A stretch of DNA of 26,075 bases. Origin: Sva-25 sp037385685. Lineage in GTDB: Bacteria > Pseudomonadota > Gammaproteobacteria > Chromatiales > Chromatiaceae. Every line of letters starts with the position of its first letter. Position 1 is the stretch's first letter. Positions 1-7,585 of this stretch are shown here, one piece after another. The position numbers were made by a program, and so were the translations under genes. The notes below the pieces were generated by a model that worked only from the letters and a program-made list of their open reading frames with translations, made no database searches and was not told the origin of the DNA. Where the stretch lies: assembly GCA_037385685.1 (NCBI GenBank), contig JARRMW010000042.1, positions 1 through 26,075 on the forward strand. The letters are read 5' to 3'.

Positions 1-176
1 CCCCCATCCTTGATGGCTGTCTGGAGTTCTGCCTTGAGAGAACCGCCGAGTTGTTTCATCGCTGCCTTGGCGTCTTCAGTCTTGCTTGCCATGATGTCTT
101 CCGCCGTCATGTTTTCGGCCGCGCTGGCCGTTGTGACGAGAAAAGGCAGGATGCTGGCGAGAATCGTTTTTTTCAT
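1..176 (-). CDS. Secreted protein, N-terminal part; possible Tll0287-like (DUF3365) haem protein
   Basis: Only the first 58 codons lie in the window; the gene continues past its left edge. The product starts with a clear signal peptide: MKK, a hydrophobic stretch to about residue 16, and a likely cleavage at ASA-A near residue 19-20. The mature part, with KQLGGSLKAELQTAIKDG at about 41-58, resembles the start of DUF3365/Tll0287-like periplasmic haem proteins, where such a helix comes before a PVAAIxxC haem segment. That segment would lie outside the window, so the family call is a resemblance and not proof. The ATG at 176-174 follows a GGAG about 9 bases upstream. It is divergent from the GTPase gene across a 350-base gene-free region. 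Confidence 0.5.
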   Translation of the reverse strand, partial: MKKTILASILPFLVTTASAAENMTAEDIMASKTEDAKAAMKQLGGSLKAELQTAIKDG

Positions 177-290
177 TGAACTACTCCATTGTGTGGCATT
201 TGGTATGCTAGTTTCGCGCAATTGCAGAGAGATATCACTCTGGACAGGTTGCACTGCATCTTTGCCATATTTGATGGCCACGCGCAACTT

Positions 291-504
291 TTTTCCACAT
301 TCTGCCCGTGCCCGCACGAAAAGGGCAAATTTATTAATTGTTATGCATAAGCTACAATATGAAATAGTTGTAAGATATTGAATATAATGAATAAAATGCT
401 TTTGATCAATATTTAGACAATTTGACAGTGATCAAGTTGATATCTGCGTTTAGCGCCTGTTTCAAGTTCATTTCCACAGAGTTATCCACAGCATTTGTGG
501 ATAA
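291..504. other. AT-rich stretch with DnaA boxes: candidate replication origin or DnaA-controlled region
   Basis: This is the main content of the gene-free region 177-528. Bases 331-420 contain 18 G/C in 90, about 20% GC, far below the neighbouring genes. To its right, TTATCCACA (482-490) and TGTGGATAA (496-504) are two perfect DnaA boxes facing each other across 5 bases, with 10-base arms if the flanking G/C is counted. Degenerate boxes are TTTTCCACA (291-299) and ATTTCCACA (470-478). GATC sites lie at 404-407 and 430-433. The 16 bases ACAGAGTTATCCACAG (476-491) match, as I remember it, the surroundings of box R4 in Escherichia coli oriC. An unwinding element next to DnaA boxes is typical of oriC. 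However, no dnaA, mnmG or mioC is nearby, so DnaA regulation of the GTPase gene is the main alternative. Confidence 0.5.
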
Positions 505-528
505 CCGGAATTGCAGGATGCCGATGCC

Positions 529-2001
529 TTGAACAGAAAAATCCGGGTTGTTATCGCCATCGCACTGCTGCTGTTTGCAATGCTGGCAGTACTGCTGCTG
601 ACACTCTCGCTTGGCAGCCTGCTTGAGTTCTGGCAGCAGCTGGAGACACTGCCTGGCTGGGTGAAAGCGATCTACGCCGGTCTGGTGCTGTTGATCTTCG
701 GGCTGGCGATCACATTACTCTGGTGGCTTTTCAGGCCAGTACGCAAAAAAACACTGCCCGGATCCCGTACGCAGGCACCGGACGAGGCAGCCATCACCAG
801 GCAGCTTGCCGAGGCACGAGAGCAGGGAATAGAAACTTCGCACATCGAGGAAGAACTCGGGAAACTCCGGCAGCGCCGTGAGGCAGGGGAGATCCATGTT
901 GCTGTTTTCGGAGAGATCAGCAGCGGCAAGTCCTCGCTGATCAAGGCACTACTGCCGGCAGAAGAGATCGACACCGATGTGAGAGGCGGCACCACCAGGT
1001 CACTGCATGAATTCCGCTGGACCAGTCCTGCCGGCGATGCGCTGGTTATTGTCGACATGCCAGGACTCAACGAGGCTGACGGTTCACTCGATCAGCTTGC
1101 TGCGGAAGAGGCGCAGCGAAGCCATCTCGTTCTCTTTGTGACCGATACTGACATGACCCGTAGCCAGTACGAGGCTATTGGAGCGCTTCGGGAACTTGGC
1201 AAACCGATCATCGTTGCACTCAACAAAGCCGACTGGTACGAGAAGGAAGCGCTCGATGTGCTGAAAGCATCGCTTTCAAACAGGCTCAGGGACATTCCTG
1301 TCGTGACCGTTCGAAGCGGCAGTGAAGAGATTGTCATCCGCCAGTTAGCGGATGGCACGGAGGAGGAGGTCCTGCGACGAACCAAGCCACAGGTCGATGA
1401 GTTGCTCGATGCAATGCAGCGAGTGATCGATAGTCGTCGAGATGTGCTCGACAGCTTGCGTGATGCCTCTGTCTTTGTTCTCGCGCAACGCAAGCTTGAG
1501 GATGCGATGGCCGAGGAACGCAACAGGCGTGCAGGGCAGATTGTTGCGGACTACTCGAAAAAAGCCGTTGTCGGCGGTCTTGCCGCGATCACACCGGGTT
1601 CGGATCTTCTGATACAGGGTGTGCTGGGAACACGCATGGTGCGCGAATTGTCCGAGCTCTACAATGTCCCTGTCCGCCAGGCCGACACGGAGTTGCTGTT
1701 CGAGCTGGTGCAGAAGCATGTGGGAACCACGAAGACCCTGATACTGGCGATCGCGGGCAACGGTCTCAAGGCATTCCCGGGTGTCGGTACCATTGCCGGC
1801 GGTCTGCTGCATGCCATTGCCTATGGCATGATTTTCAATACTCTCGGCAATGCAGTCGCCCGTTCATTGCAATCACGAGGTGAACTGCGACCACTGGTCG
1901 CTTCACGCTTATTCAAGGAGCAAATAGGTGTCAATCTGGAATCGTCTGCGCGGCGCTATGCCAAGGTGGCCCTCGAAGAACTCGGAAAGCGCAAAAGCTG
2001 A
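529..2001 (+). CDS. Membrane-anchored GTPase with DUF697-type C-terminus (first of a tandem pair)
   Basis: About 490 residues. Two predicted membrane helices lie at about 7-29 and 46-68. A charged, probably helical linker follows, then a complete TRAFAC-type G domain: P-loop GEISSGKS at 128-135, switch TTRS near 155, DMPG at 176-179 and NKAD at 232-235. The C-terminal region from about 335 holds two glycine-rich hydrophobic segments like the DUF697 region of YcjF-type proteins. GTP binding at the inner membrane is well supported; the cellular role is unknown. There is no good ATG. TTG 529 has AGGA 11 bases upstream, while TTG 511 (18 bases earlier, same frame) has GGAA directly against it; ATG 580 would cut into the first helix. 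The DnaA-box palindrome ends 24 bases before 529. The 3' end overlaps the next GTPase gene by 74 bases, which implies co-expression. Confidence 0.85.
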   Translation: MNRKIRVVIAIALLLFAMLAVLLLTLSLGSLLEFWQQLETLPGWVKAIYAGLVLLIFGLAITLLWWLFRPVRKKTLPGSRTQAPDEAAITRQLAEAREQGIETSHIEEELGKLRQRREAGEIHVAVFGEISSGKSSLIKALLPAEEIDTDVRGGTTRSLHEFRWTSPAGDALVIVDMPGLNEADGSLDQLAAEEAQRSHLVLFVTDTDMTRSQYEAIGALRELGKPIIVALNKADWYEKEALDVLKASLSNRLRDIPVVTVRSGSEEIVIRQLADGTEEEVLRRTKPQVDELLDAMQRVIDSRRDVLDSLRDASVFVLAQRKLEDAMAEERNRRAGQIVADYSKKAVVGGLAAITPGSDLLIQGVLGTRMVRELSELYNVPVRQADTELLFELVQKHVGTTKTLILAIAGNGLKAFPGVGTIAGGLLHAIAYGMIFNTLGNAVARSLQSRGELRPLVASRLFKEQIGVNLESSARRYAKVALEELGKRKS

Positions 2002-3277
2002 TACGGGTGATCATCACCTCGAACTGGCGCGCGAGAGCCTGCGTGAACTCATCGATGATCCGCGCGTGCCTGAATCGGTCCGCGAGGAACTGGAGCAGGA
2101 ATACCGCAATGTCCGGCAGATGCTCGACAAGCTGGAAAACGATGAAATCCACATCGCTGTCTATGGTCGTGTGAGCGTTGGCAAGTCGGCACTCCTCAAT
2201 GCGCTGCTCGGGGAAAGCCGCTTCTCCACCAGTCCGCTGCACGGTATGACACGCCAGGTCACGACGGGAAGCTGGCGCGAGTATGCTGCCGGCAACATTC
2301 TCATGATCGATACGCCGGGGATCAACGAGGTGGATGGCGAGGCTCGGGAACAGCTGGCGGCCGAAGTGGCGCAGCGTGCTGATATCGTGCTCTTTGTCGT
2401 CGATGGTGATATGACGGGGACCGAATTCGAGGCCTTGCGTCAACTGAAGACGCTCGGCATGCCGCTTCTCGTCGTACTCAACAAGGCCGATCGCTACAGC
2501 CATGAACAGCTGGAGCAGATTCGTGAATCGCTGGCCAGACATCTTGAAGGGCTGGTCGGGCAGAGTGATATCGTCACCGCCTCTGCAGAGCCCGCGAGGC
2601 AACTGGTCATCCGGGTTGATGAAGAGGGCAGGGAGACGGAGACAAGCAGGCAGCCTGCAGCCGATGTCGAGTCTGTACGCGATCGCCTCTGGTCGATCCT
2701 CGAAAACGAGGGAAAGAGCCTTGCGGCTGTCAATGCCTCGCTGTTTGCCGGGCGCCTCAGCGACGAGGTGGCCGCGCGCATTCTTGATGCAAAACGCCAT
2801 CTTGGCAGCCAGCTGATTCGCACTTACTGTCTCGCCAAGGGGATTGCTGTCGCAATCAACCCGGTTCCTGTTGCTGACCTCGTGGCTGCAGCCGTCGTGG
2901 ATGTTTCCATGATTATTCACCTGTCGAGAATTTATGGACTGCCGATCAACAAGGGAGAGGCCCGTGGACTACTGAAAACCATCGGTGCGCAGATGGTATT
3001 GCTCATGGGGACGGTCTGGGCCGTGCATGTTCTCTCTTCTGCGCTCAAGCTGGGCACAGCCGGACTGTCCGCGGTCGTCACGGGCAGCGCCCAGGGGGCA
3101 CTGGCTTATTACAGTACCTGGGTTGTCGGCCAGGCTGCCGAACGTTACCTGGCACAAGGGAAGTCGTGGGGTGAGGGTGGTCCCAAGCTGGTCGTGCGCG
3201 AAATACTCGACTCCATCGACCGTGACACGCTCATCGCGGATGCGCGCAAGGAGATCCGGAAACGCCTGGCATCCTGA
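1928..3277 (+). CDS. GTPase with hydrophobic DUF697-type C-terminus (second of a tandem pair)
   Basis: 449 residues and clearly paralogous to the preceding protein, but without its two N-terminal membrane helices. The G domain has P-loop GRVSVGKS at 80-87, the switch threonine in HGMTRQ near 108, DTPG at 128-131 and NKAD at 185-188. Hydrophobic segments at about 300-320 and 350-390 suggest membrane association through the C-terminus. The GTG start at 1928 is chosen because AAGGAG (1915-1920) lies 7 bases upstream, an ideal ribosome site inside the 3' end of the first GTPase gene. The two reading frames overlap by 74 bases. The pairing suggests two proteins acting together, as in heteromeric dynamin-like or Era-like GTPases; that is inference. 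A 329-codon open frame on the opposite strand is a shadow. Confidence 0.87.
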   Translation: MSIWNRLRGAMPRWPSKNSESAKADTGDHHLELARESLRELIDDPRVPESVREELEQEYRNVRQMLDKLENDEIHIAVYGRVSVGKSALLNALLGESRFSTSPLHGMTRQVTTGSWREYAAGNILMIDTPGINEVDGEAREQLAAEVAQRADIVLFVVDGDMTGTEFEALRQLKTLGMPLLVVLNKADRYSHEQLEQIRESLARHLEGLVGQSDIVTASAEPARQLVIRVDEEGRETETSRQPAADVESVRDRLWSILENEGKSLAAVNASLFAGRLSDEVAARILDAKRHLGSQLIRTYCLAKGIAVAINPVPVADLVAAAVVDVSMIIHLSRIYGLPINKGEARGLLKTIGAQMVLLMGTVWAVHVLSSALKLGTAGLSAVVTGSAQGALAYYSTWVVGQAAERYLAQGKSWGEGGPKLVVREILDSIDRDTLIADARKEIRKRLAS

Positions 3278-3364
3278 AGATTTCGTGCGAATAGTCACCG
3301 GCCTGTTTCCGGCCATCTGCAGCCGCAAAATGACAGGGGTGGGCAATGGTTGGCGACTCCCGCT

Positions 3365-3394
3365 CTGGCAAATGCAGAAGTTGCAGGATATACT
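3365..3394 (+). promoter_or_regulatory. Possible promoter for the lytic transglycosylase gene
   Basis: CTGGCA (3365-3370) and TATACT (3389-3394), 18 bases apart, resemble a sigma-70 promoter with a good -10 box. Transcription would begin near 3401, about 25 bases before the ATG at 3426. The 148-base gap after the GTPase gene makes a separate promoter plausible. Confidence 0.35.
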
Positions 3395-3425
3395 CGATTG
3401 AACTGACATAATTCCAACAAATTCA

Positions 3426-4100
3426 ATGGGCTTAGCCAGGCTTGTTCTCGTTTTTCTGCTTCTGTTCCTGGTACCCGCAGCATCTGCCGGGATCGCCTAC
3501 CAGTACCGTGCGCCTGACGGTTCACTGGTCTACACGGACAAGGAGCTGGAGTTGCCCTTTGTCCTCGTCAGGAAAATGCATTTGACCTGGGGCGACGTCA
3601 AGGGACGTGAAATCGAAAAAAGAATTCCTGTCGAGAAGAAACCCGATGTCGAGGCAAAGGAATACAATCGTCCGAAGTTCGCCGGTATCGTGGATAAGAA
3701 AGCCCAGAAGTACAACGTCACTCCGGAACTGATTCATGCGGTTATCGAGGCAGAATCAGCCTATGATCCCAATGCAATCTCCAGTGCCGGAGCTGTGGGA
3801 CTCATGCAACTCATGCCTGCGACAGCCAGGCGATTCGGGGTGACGGACAGGACTGATCCAGAGCAGAATATCGATGCAGGCGCAAATTACCTGCGCGAAT
3901 TGCTGACGCTGTTCGACAATGACGTCAAGCTTGCGATCGCAAGCTATAACGCAGGCGAGGGTGCCGTCATGAAATACGGCAGAACCATCCCCCCATACCG
4001 TGAAACGCAGCAATATGTCGTCAGGGTCCTGAAATATCTGCGCCGCAACCTGCGAGAAAGCCGTCAGACATTCAACACGGCATCCTCGGTGCCGGGCTGA
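3426..4100 (+). CDS. Secreted SLT-domain lytic transglycosylase
   Basis: 224 residues. A signal peptide ends near residue 21 (PAASA-G). Residues about 24-60 (YQYRAPDGSLVYTDKE) look like the DUF4124-type segment often found before such domains. The SLT (Slt70-like) catalytic domain covers about 85-210. Its catalytic glutamate is E110 in IEAESAYDP; GLMQLMP at 125-131 and ASYNAG at 172-177 are the usual SLT motifs. These enzymes cleave the MurNAc-GlcNAc bond of peptidoglycan in the periplasm and release 1,6-anhydro products. No lipobox cysteine is present, so the protein should be soluble in the periplasm. The ATG at 3426 has no obvious ribosome site. The gene converges on the DUF218 gene with 21 bases between stops. 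Confidence 0.9.
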   Translation: MGLARLVLVFLLLFLVPAASAGIAYQYRAPDGSLVYTDKELELPFVLVRKMHLTWGDVKGREIEKRIPVEKKPDVEAKEYNRPKFAGIVDKKAQKYNVTPELIHAVIEAESAYDPNAISSAGAVGLMQLMPATARRFGVTDRTDPEQNIDAGANYLRELLTLFDNDVKLAIASYNAGEGAVMKYGRTIPPYRETQQYVVRVLKYLRRNLRESRQTFNTASSVPG

Positions 4101-4121
4101 TTCTCCGCACTGCCTGGTCCG

Positions 4122-4934
4122 TCACCTGCCATCTGCTTCCGGGTTCTGCGTTTCTCCTGCCACTTCGCTCTCCTGCTCGACCGCATCGGCCCTGCTGGCG
4201 AGAAATTTGTACCACATGAGTCCAGCATACTCGTGGATAGCCTTGTCACTGCGCAGCAGAGCGATCGAGTAGGGATACCAGCTGCGTATCTTGTCGGGTG
4301 CTGAAACGGAATGCGTCAGACCCATTGGTGCAGGTAGTACGTCGAGCCCGGCCTTGCGAAAACTCCAGATTGCCCGCGGCATATGCCAGCCATGCGTCAC
4401 GACCGCAAGGTGGGCATAACCCAGCTCCCGGGCAAGTTGTGCAGTATTGGCGGCATTGTCGAGCGTATTCCAGCTCTTGTCGTCGACCGCTACAGACTGC
4501 ACTCCATACTGGTTTTCCAGGATACGTGCCGCTGCAGGCGCATCCGACTTGCCGCTGCTGACGATGACGGGTAATCCGGTCTGGTTCGCGAGCCATGCCG
4601 TATAGCGCAGCCGCTCGGCGAAATAGGGGCCAATGGCGGTATCTGCATACTCGACGGATTCCCCGAAATAGCCTCCACCAAGCAGGACCAGCACGTCCGC
4701 GTTGCTCTGACTGAGTGCCTCCGGCGTGATTGCCGGGTACTGCTGCTCGAGGGGCGAGATCAGCTTGCTCGCAAGCCATGGTGTACTGAGCAGGTACAGG
4801 AAAATGACCGAGACAAACAGCAGCAGGCGACCAGCGCGCGTGAAGGCGACCAGCAGTCCGATCAACGCAAGGATGAAGAAGAGCCCGGGGGGGAGCAGCA
4901 AGGCATCAATCGCCCTGATCGTCTCGAAGTTCAT
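4122..4934 (-). CDS. DUF218 (ElyC/SanA/YdcF-like) membrane protein
   Basis: 270 residues. Two hydrophobic helices at about 10-30 and 36-55 come before a DUF218 domain with VLVLLGGGY near 84, SSGKS near 125, and the conserved VVTHGWHMPRA near 180. This is the architecture of E. coli ElyC (YcbC), an inner-membrane protein with a periplasmic domain linked to peptidoglycan and undecaprenyl-phosphate lipid carrier metabolism; the exact reaction of the family is not settled. The start at 4934 lies 9 bases after the lipA stop on the same strand, so it is probably the last gene of the long minus-strand series. That series is rich in wall genes, which fits an envelope role. I cannot tell ElyC from SanA by sequence alone, so no symbol is given. 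Confidence 0.85.
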   Translation of the reverse strand: MNFETIRAIDALLLPPGLFFILALIGLLVAFTRAGRLLLFVSVIFLYLLSTPWLASKLISPLEQQYPAITPEALSQSNADVLVLLGGGYFGESVEYADTAIGPYFAERLRYTAWLANQTGLPVIVSSGKSDAPAAARILENQYGVQSVAVDDKSWNTLDNAANTAQLARELGYAHLAVVTHGWHMPRAIWSFRKAGLDVLPAPMGLTHSVSAPDKIRSWYPYSIALLRSDKAIHEYAGLMWYKFLASRADAVEQESEVAGETQNPEADGR

Positions 4935-4943
4935 CCCGGCAGC

Positions 4944-5915
4944 TCAGCGCTGGTCAAGCAACGGGTTGGCTTGCAGGTCAGCGTGATAGGAGGAGCGCAC
5001 CATGGGGCCGCTGGCAACATTGGAAAAGCCCATTGACTCCGCATCGGCGGCCAGCTGTTCGAACTCTTCCGGCGTGACGAAGCGTCTGACAGGAAGATGG
5101 TCGCGACTGGGCTGGAGATATTGGCCAATCGTCAGCATGTCACACTGGTGGTTGCGCAGATCCTGCATGACCTCGCGCACCTCGTCGAGTTCTTCCCCGA
5201 GTCCGACCATGAGCCCCGACTTGGTCGGTACATCGGGGTTGCGGGACTTGAAGGCGCTGATGAGATCCAGTGACCACTGGTAATCAGCTCCGGGACGTGC
5301 CTGCCTGTAGAGACGCGGAACCGTTTCAAGGTTGTGGTTGAAGACATCGGGTGGGGTCTGCGTCAGGAGTTCGAGCGCTATTTCCATGCGTCCACGAAAA
5401 TCTGGGACCAGGATCTCGATCTTCGTGCCGGGGGATTGCTTGCGGGTTTCACTGATGCAGGCGCCGAAATGGGCCGCACCGCCATCGCGCAGGTCATCGC
5501 GATCGACAGAAGTGACAACGACATAGCTCAATGCCATTTCACGGATTGCCTCGGCAAGCTGGCGTGGTTCGTCCGGGTCGAGCGACTCCGGCTTGCCGTG
5601 CGCCACGTCGCAAAAAGGGCAACGGCGCGTGCAGATGTCTCCCATGATCATGAATGTTGCCGTGCCGTGGCTGAAGCATTCGCCAAGATTCGGGCAGAGA
5701 GCTTCCTCGCAGACAGAACTCAGTTTGCGCTCGCGCAGAATCTGCTTGATGCGAGCCACGCCCTTCCCGGCAGGTGCTTTCGCGCGAATCCAGGAGGGTT
5801 TTCGCAGGACTTCTGTGGTCGGTTCGACCTTGACGGGAATGCGCGCAACTTTCTCGGCGCCGCGCTGGTGTGTGTCCGGCTTGTCCCTCGAGGGTGCTTT
5901 CAGTTGATCAGCCAT
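4944..5915 (-). CDS. lipA: Lipoyl synthase
   Basis: 323 residues, the usual length. This radical-SAM enzyme inserts two sulfur atoms into the octanoyl chain carried on E2 and H proteins. The auxiliary cluster cysteines are C69, C74 and C80 (CEEALCPNLGEC). The radical-SAM cluster cysteines are C95, C99 and C102 (CTRRCPFC). The C-terminal RSSYHAD carries the conserved serine that ligates the auxiliary cluster. All key residues are present and the gene appears intact. Its ATG at 5915 overlaps the end of the lipB frame by 8 bases, so translation was probably coupled to lipB. Because lipB is broken here, the octanoyl substrate for LipA must come from another transferase or ligase, or lipoyl synthesis is impaired. 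Confidence 0.97.
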   Translation of the reverse strand: MADQLKAPSRDKPDTHQRGAEKVARIPVKVEPTTEVLRKPSWIRAKAPAGKGVARIKQILRERKLSSVCEEALCPNLGECFSHGTATFMIMGDICTRRCPFCDVAHGKPESLDPDEPRQLAEAIREMALSYVVVTSVDRDDLRDGGAAHFGACISETRKQSPGTKIEILVPDFRGRMEIALELLTQTPPDVFNHNLETVPRLYRQARPGADYQWSLDLISAFKSRNPDVPTKSGLMVGLGEELDEVREVMQDLRNHQCDMLTIGQYLQPSRDHLPVRRFVTPEEFEQLAADAESMGFSNVASGPMVRSSYHADLQANPLLDQR

Positions 5916-6457
5916 GCTGTGAACCGGGAAGTTTCATGAATGATTGTCCGATAGTGTATCCCATCTCTTCCGCGAGATAACCACACAGTCGCTCGCCTGC
6001 CTCATCCATTTCAATAGAAGAACCCTGGCTTCGCATGTCGGTGACGGCAAGGCCCGCATAGCCGCACGGGTTGATGCGGTCGAATGGTTCGAGATCCATG
6101 CCGATATTCAGGCTGAGGCCATGATAGGTGTTGTGCCTTTTCACGCGCAGACCGATCTGGGCAATTTTTGCGTTCGCGGTGTAAACACCCGGGGCACCCT
6201 TGTGCCGTTCGGCCTTGATGCCCTCTGCGTCAAGCAGCCGGATGATCGCCTGCTCGGTGCGATCGACCAGTGAACGAATGCCGATGCCGATCTCGTCGAG
6301 ATTCAGGAGCAGGTAGCACACGAGCTGTCCCGGTCCATGATAGGTGACCTGAGACCTGGCCTGGTTCGCGGCGGGATGTGAACGTCTGCATCGCTTTCCA
6401 GACTTCGCGATAATCCAGCTGTCCGAGCGTGCGGATGTTCAGGAGGGGAGCCGTCAC
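5908..6457 (-). pseudogene. lipB: Octanoyltransferase gene broken by an internal deletion and frameshift
   Basis: LipB moves octanoate from acyl carrier protein to lipoyl domains. The N-terminus (GTG 6457, TAPLLNIRTLGQLDYREVW, up to FTSRREPGQVS) is in one frame. The rest, starting QVTYHGPGQL, is in another frame and runs to 5908. Compared with E. coli LipB from memory, about 38 residues are missing, roughly from DEIWLVEH to SDRGG, and the frame changes. The joint lies near 6345-6360. The acyl-binding half (HPPVFTxGQxG) is gone, while the C-terminal lysine (NAKIAQIGLR) and cysteine (RINPCGYAGL) motifs remain. The longest single frame, 137 codons (5908-6321), lacks a proper start. GTG 6457 overlaps the ybeD stop as GTGA. 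The joint carries a possible CAG microhomology. A true deletion or an assembly error are both possible. Confidence 0.88.
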
Positions 6458-6726
6458 AGTGCCATGGTGACATGTTCGTGATCACACAACTCCTGGTAGA
6501 TCCTGTCCATCTGCTCCCGGCTTTCTGCCATGACGCGTACAGTCACAGCCAGGTAGTTGCCATTTCTGCTTTCGCGTAAAGTCACGGCGCCCTCGCCGAT
6601 ATCCGGTGCATGACGACGCACGATCTCGATGACAATCGTCTCGAAATCGACTTCGAGATCCGTGCGGCCCATGGCCTTCACCGCGATCTCGCAAGGGTAC
6701 TGCATGATTTCGTCGTGCTCACTCAT
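6454..6726 (-). CDS. ybeD: DUF493 (YbeD-like) small protein
   Basis: 90 residues when started at ATG 6726, close to the 87 of E. coli YbeD. It shares the family pattern: YPCEIAVKAMG near the start, VEIVRRHAP-type helix, SRNGNYLAVTVRV strand and a C-terminal IYQELxxHEHVTMAL. The family has an ACT-like ferredoxin fold; its biochemical role is not established, but the gene sits before lipB in many gammaproteobacteria, as here. Three in-frame ATGs lie at 6738, 6732 and 6726. I prefer 6726 because GGAG sits 6 bases upstream; it overlaps the end of dat by 8 bases. The stop overlaps the lipB GTG by 4 bases, a mark of translational coupling. Confidence 0.9.
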   Translation of the reverse strand: MSEHDEIMQYPCEIAVKAMGRTDLEVDFETIVIEIVRRHAPDIGEGAVTLRESRNGNYLAVTVRVMAESREQMDRIYQELCDHEHVTMAL

Positions 6727-7585
6727 GGTCATCTCCATGTCTGAAGTCTTCCTTGCCGAGTTCAAAAAGTTCCTGCATGCGCAGCCAGCCCGGTCCTGCC
6801 TTGCCGCTGCCGACCGGCTTGCCGTCCAGGGATGTTATCGGCAGGATCTCCCTGATCGAGCTGGTGACCCAGATCTCGTCTGCTTTTCTCAGTTCCTCGA
6901 CAGGAATCTCGGCCTCGGCATAGGGAATCCCGTGCTCTGCGGCGAGCTCCAGGACGAAGTCGCGCGTGATGCCGGGCAGGAGTTGTCTGCTCTTTGGCGG
7001 GGTGATCAGCAGCCTGTCGCGGACGATGAAGAGATTGCTCGCAGCGCCCTCGACGGCCTTGCCATCACGAATAAAGATCGCTTCCTGTGCATCCTTGTCG
7101 ACTGCTTCCTGGCGTGCAAGAAGATTCGCCAACAGCGTGATCGCCTTGATGTGACAGTTATTCCAGCGTTCATCATTCACGGTGATGGCAGCGTATCCTT
7201 GCCGGTTGCGTTCCGGATCCGGTTCCGGCAGCGGGTTCGTCATCGCGAAAACCGTCGGTGCTGGATCTGCCGGGAAGGCATGGTCGCGCTTCGGGGCGAC
7301 GCCGCGGGTGACCTGCAGGTAGACCGCCTGGTCGACAGGTCCGTGATCCTCGATCAGGCGCAGAATGATGGCTTTCCACTCCTCGTGCGAGAGTGGTTTC
7401 TCAATACGAATCGCCGCGAGGTTGTTTTCGAGACGTTCCAGGTGGTGTTTCAGACGAAAAGGTCTGCCTGAGTAGACAGGAATGACCTCGTAGACACCGT
7501 CACCAAAGAGAAAGCCCCGATCGAGAACCGGAACCCTGGTTTCCTCGATCGGCTGCCATGCGCCGTTGAGATAGGCAATACTCAT
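6719..7585 (-). CDS. dat: D-amino acid aminotransferase (class IV PLP enzyme)
   Basis: 288 residues, the normal size for fold-type IV aminotransferases. The PLP lysine is K147 (NNCHIKAITLLANLLA), and E179 lies in VEGAASNLF. The segment GVAPKRDHAFP carries the R-x-H pair (R100, H102) that binds the substrate carboxylate in D-alanine aminotransferases, which favours D-amino acid specificity over branched-chain aminotransferase or aminodeoxychorismate lyase. The reaction interconverts D-alanine and 2-oxoglutarate with pyruvate and D-glutamate, both D-amino acids being wall precursors. It lies between dacA and ybeD. Its ATG at 7585 overlaps the dacA stop by 4 bases. Cytoplasmic. Confidence 0.9.
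   Translation of the reverse strand: MSIAYLNGAWQPIEETRVPVLDRGFLFGDGVYEVIPVYSGRPFRLKHHLERLENNLAAIRIEKPLSHEEWKAIILRLIEDHGPVDQAVYLQVTRGVAPKRDHAFPADPAPTVFAMTNPLPEPDPERNRQGYAAITVNDERWNNCHIKAITLLANLLARQEAVDKDAQEAIFIRDGKAVEGAASNLFIVRDRLLITPPKSRQLLPGITRDFVLELAAEHGIPYAEAEIPVEELRKADEIWVTSSIREILPITSLDGKPVGSGKAGPGWLRMQELFELGKEDFRHGDDHE

Noticed and set aside
383..388. Perfect TATAAT as a promoter for the first GTPase gene
   Set aside because: No acceptable -35 box at 16-18 bases upstream; in a 20% GC stretch such a match is expected by chance.
422..427. TTGACA as the -35 box of the GTPase promoter
   Set aside because: No recognisable -10 hexamer at 16-19 bases; it may still be part of an activated promoter but I cannot support it.
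1931..2920. 329-codon open frame on the minus strand
   Set aside because: It lies opposite the second GTPase, whose G motifs, ribosome site and length are all convincing; the minus-strand product matches no family.
6629..7471. 280-codon open frame on the plus strand
   Set aside because: Shadow of dat and ybeD, which have clear family motifs on the minus strand.
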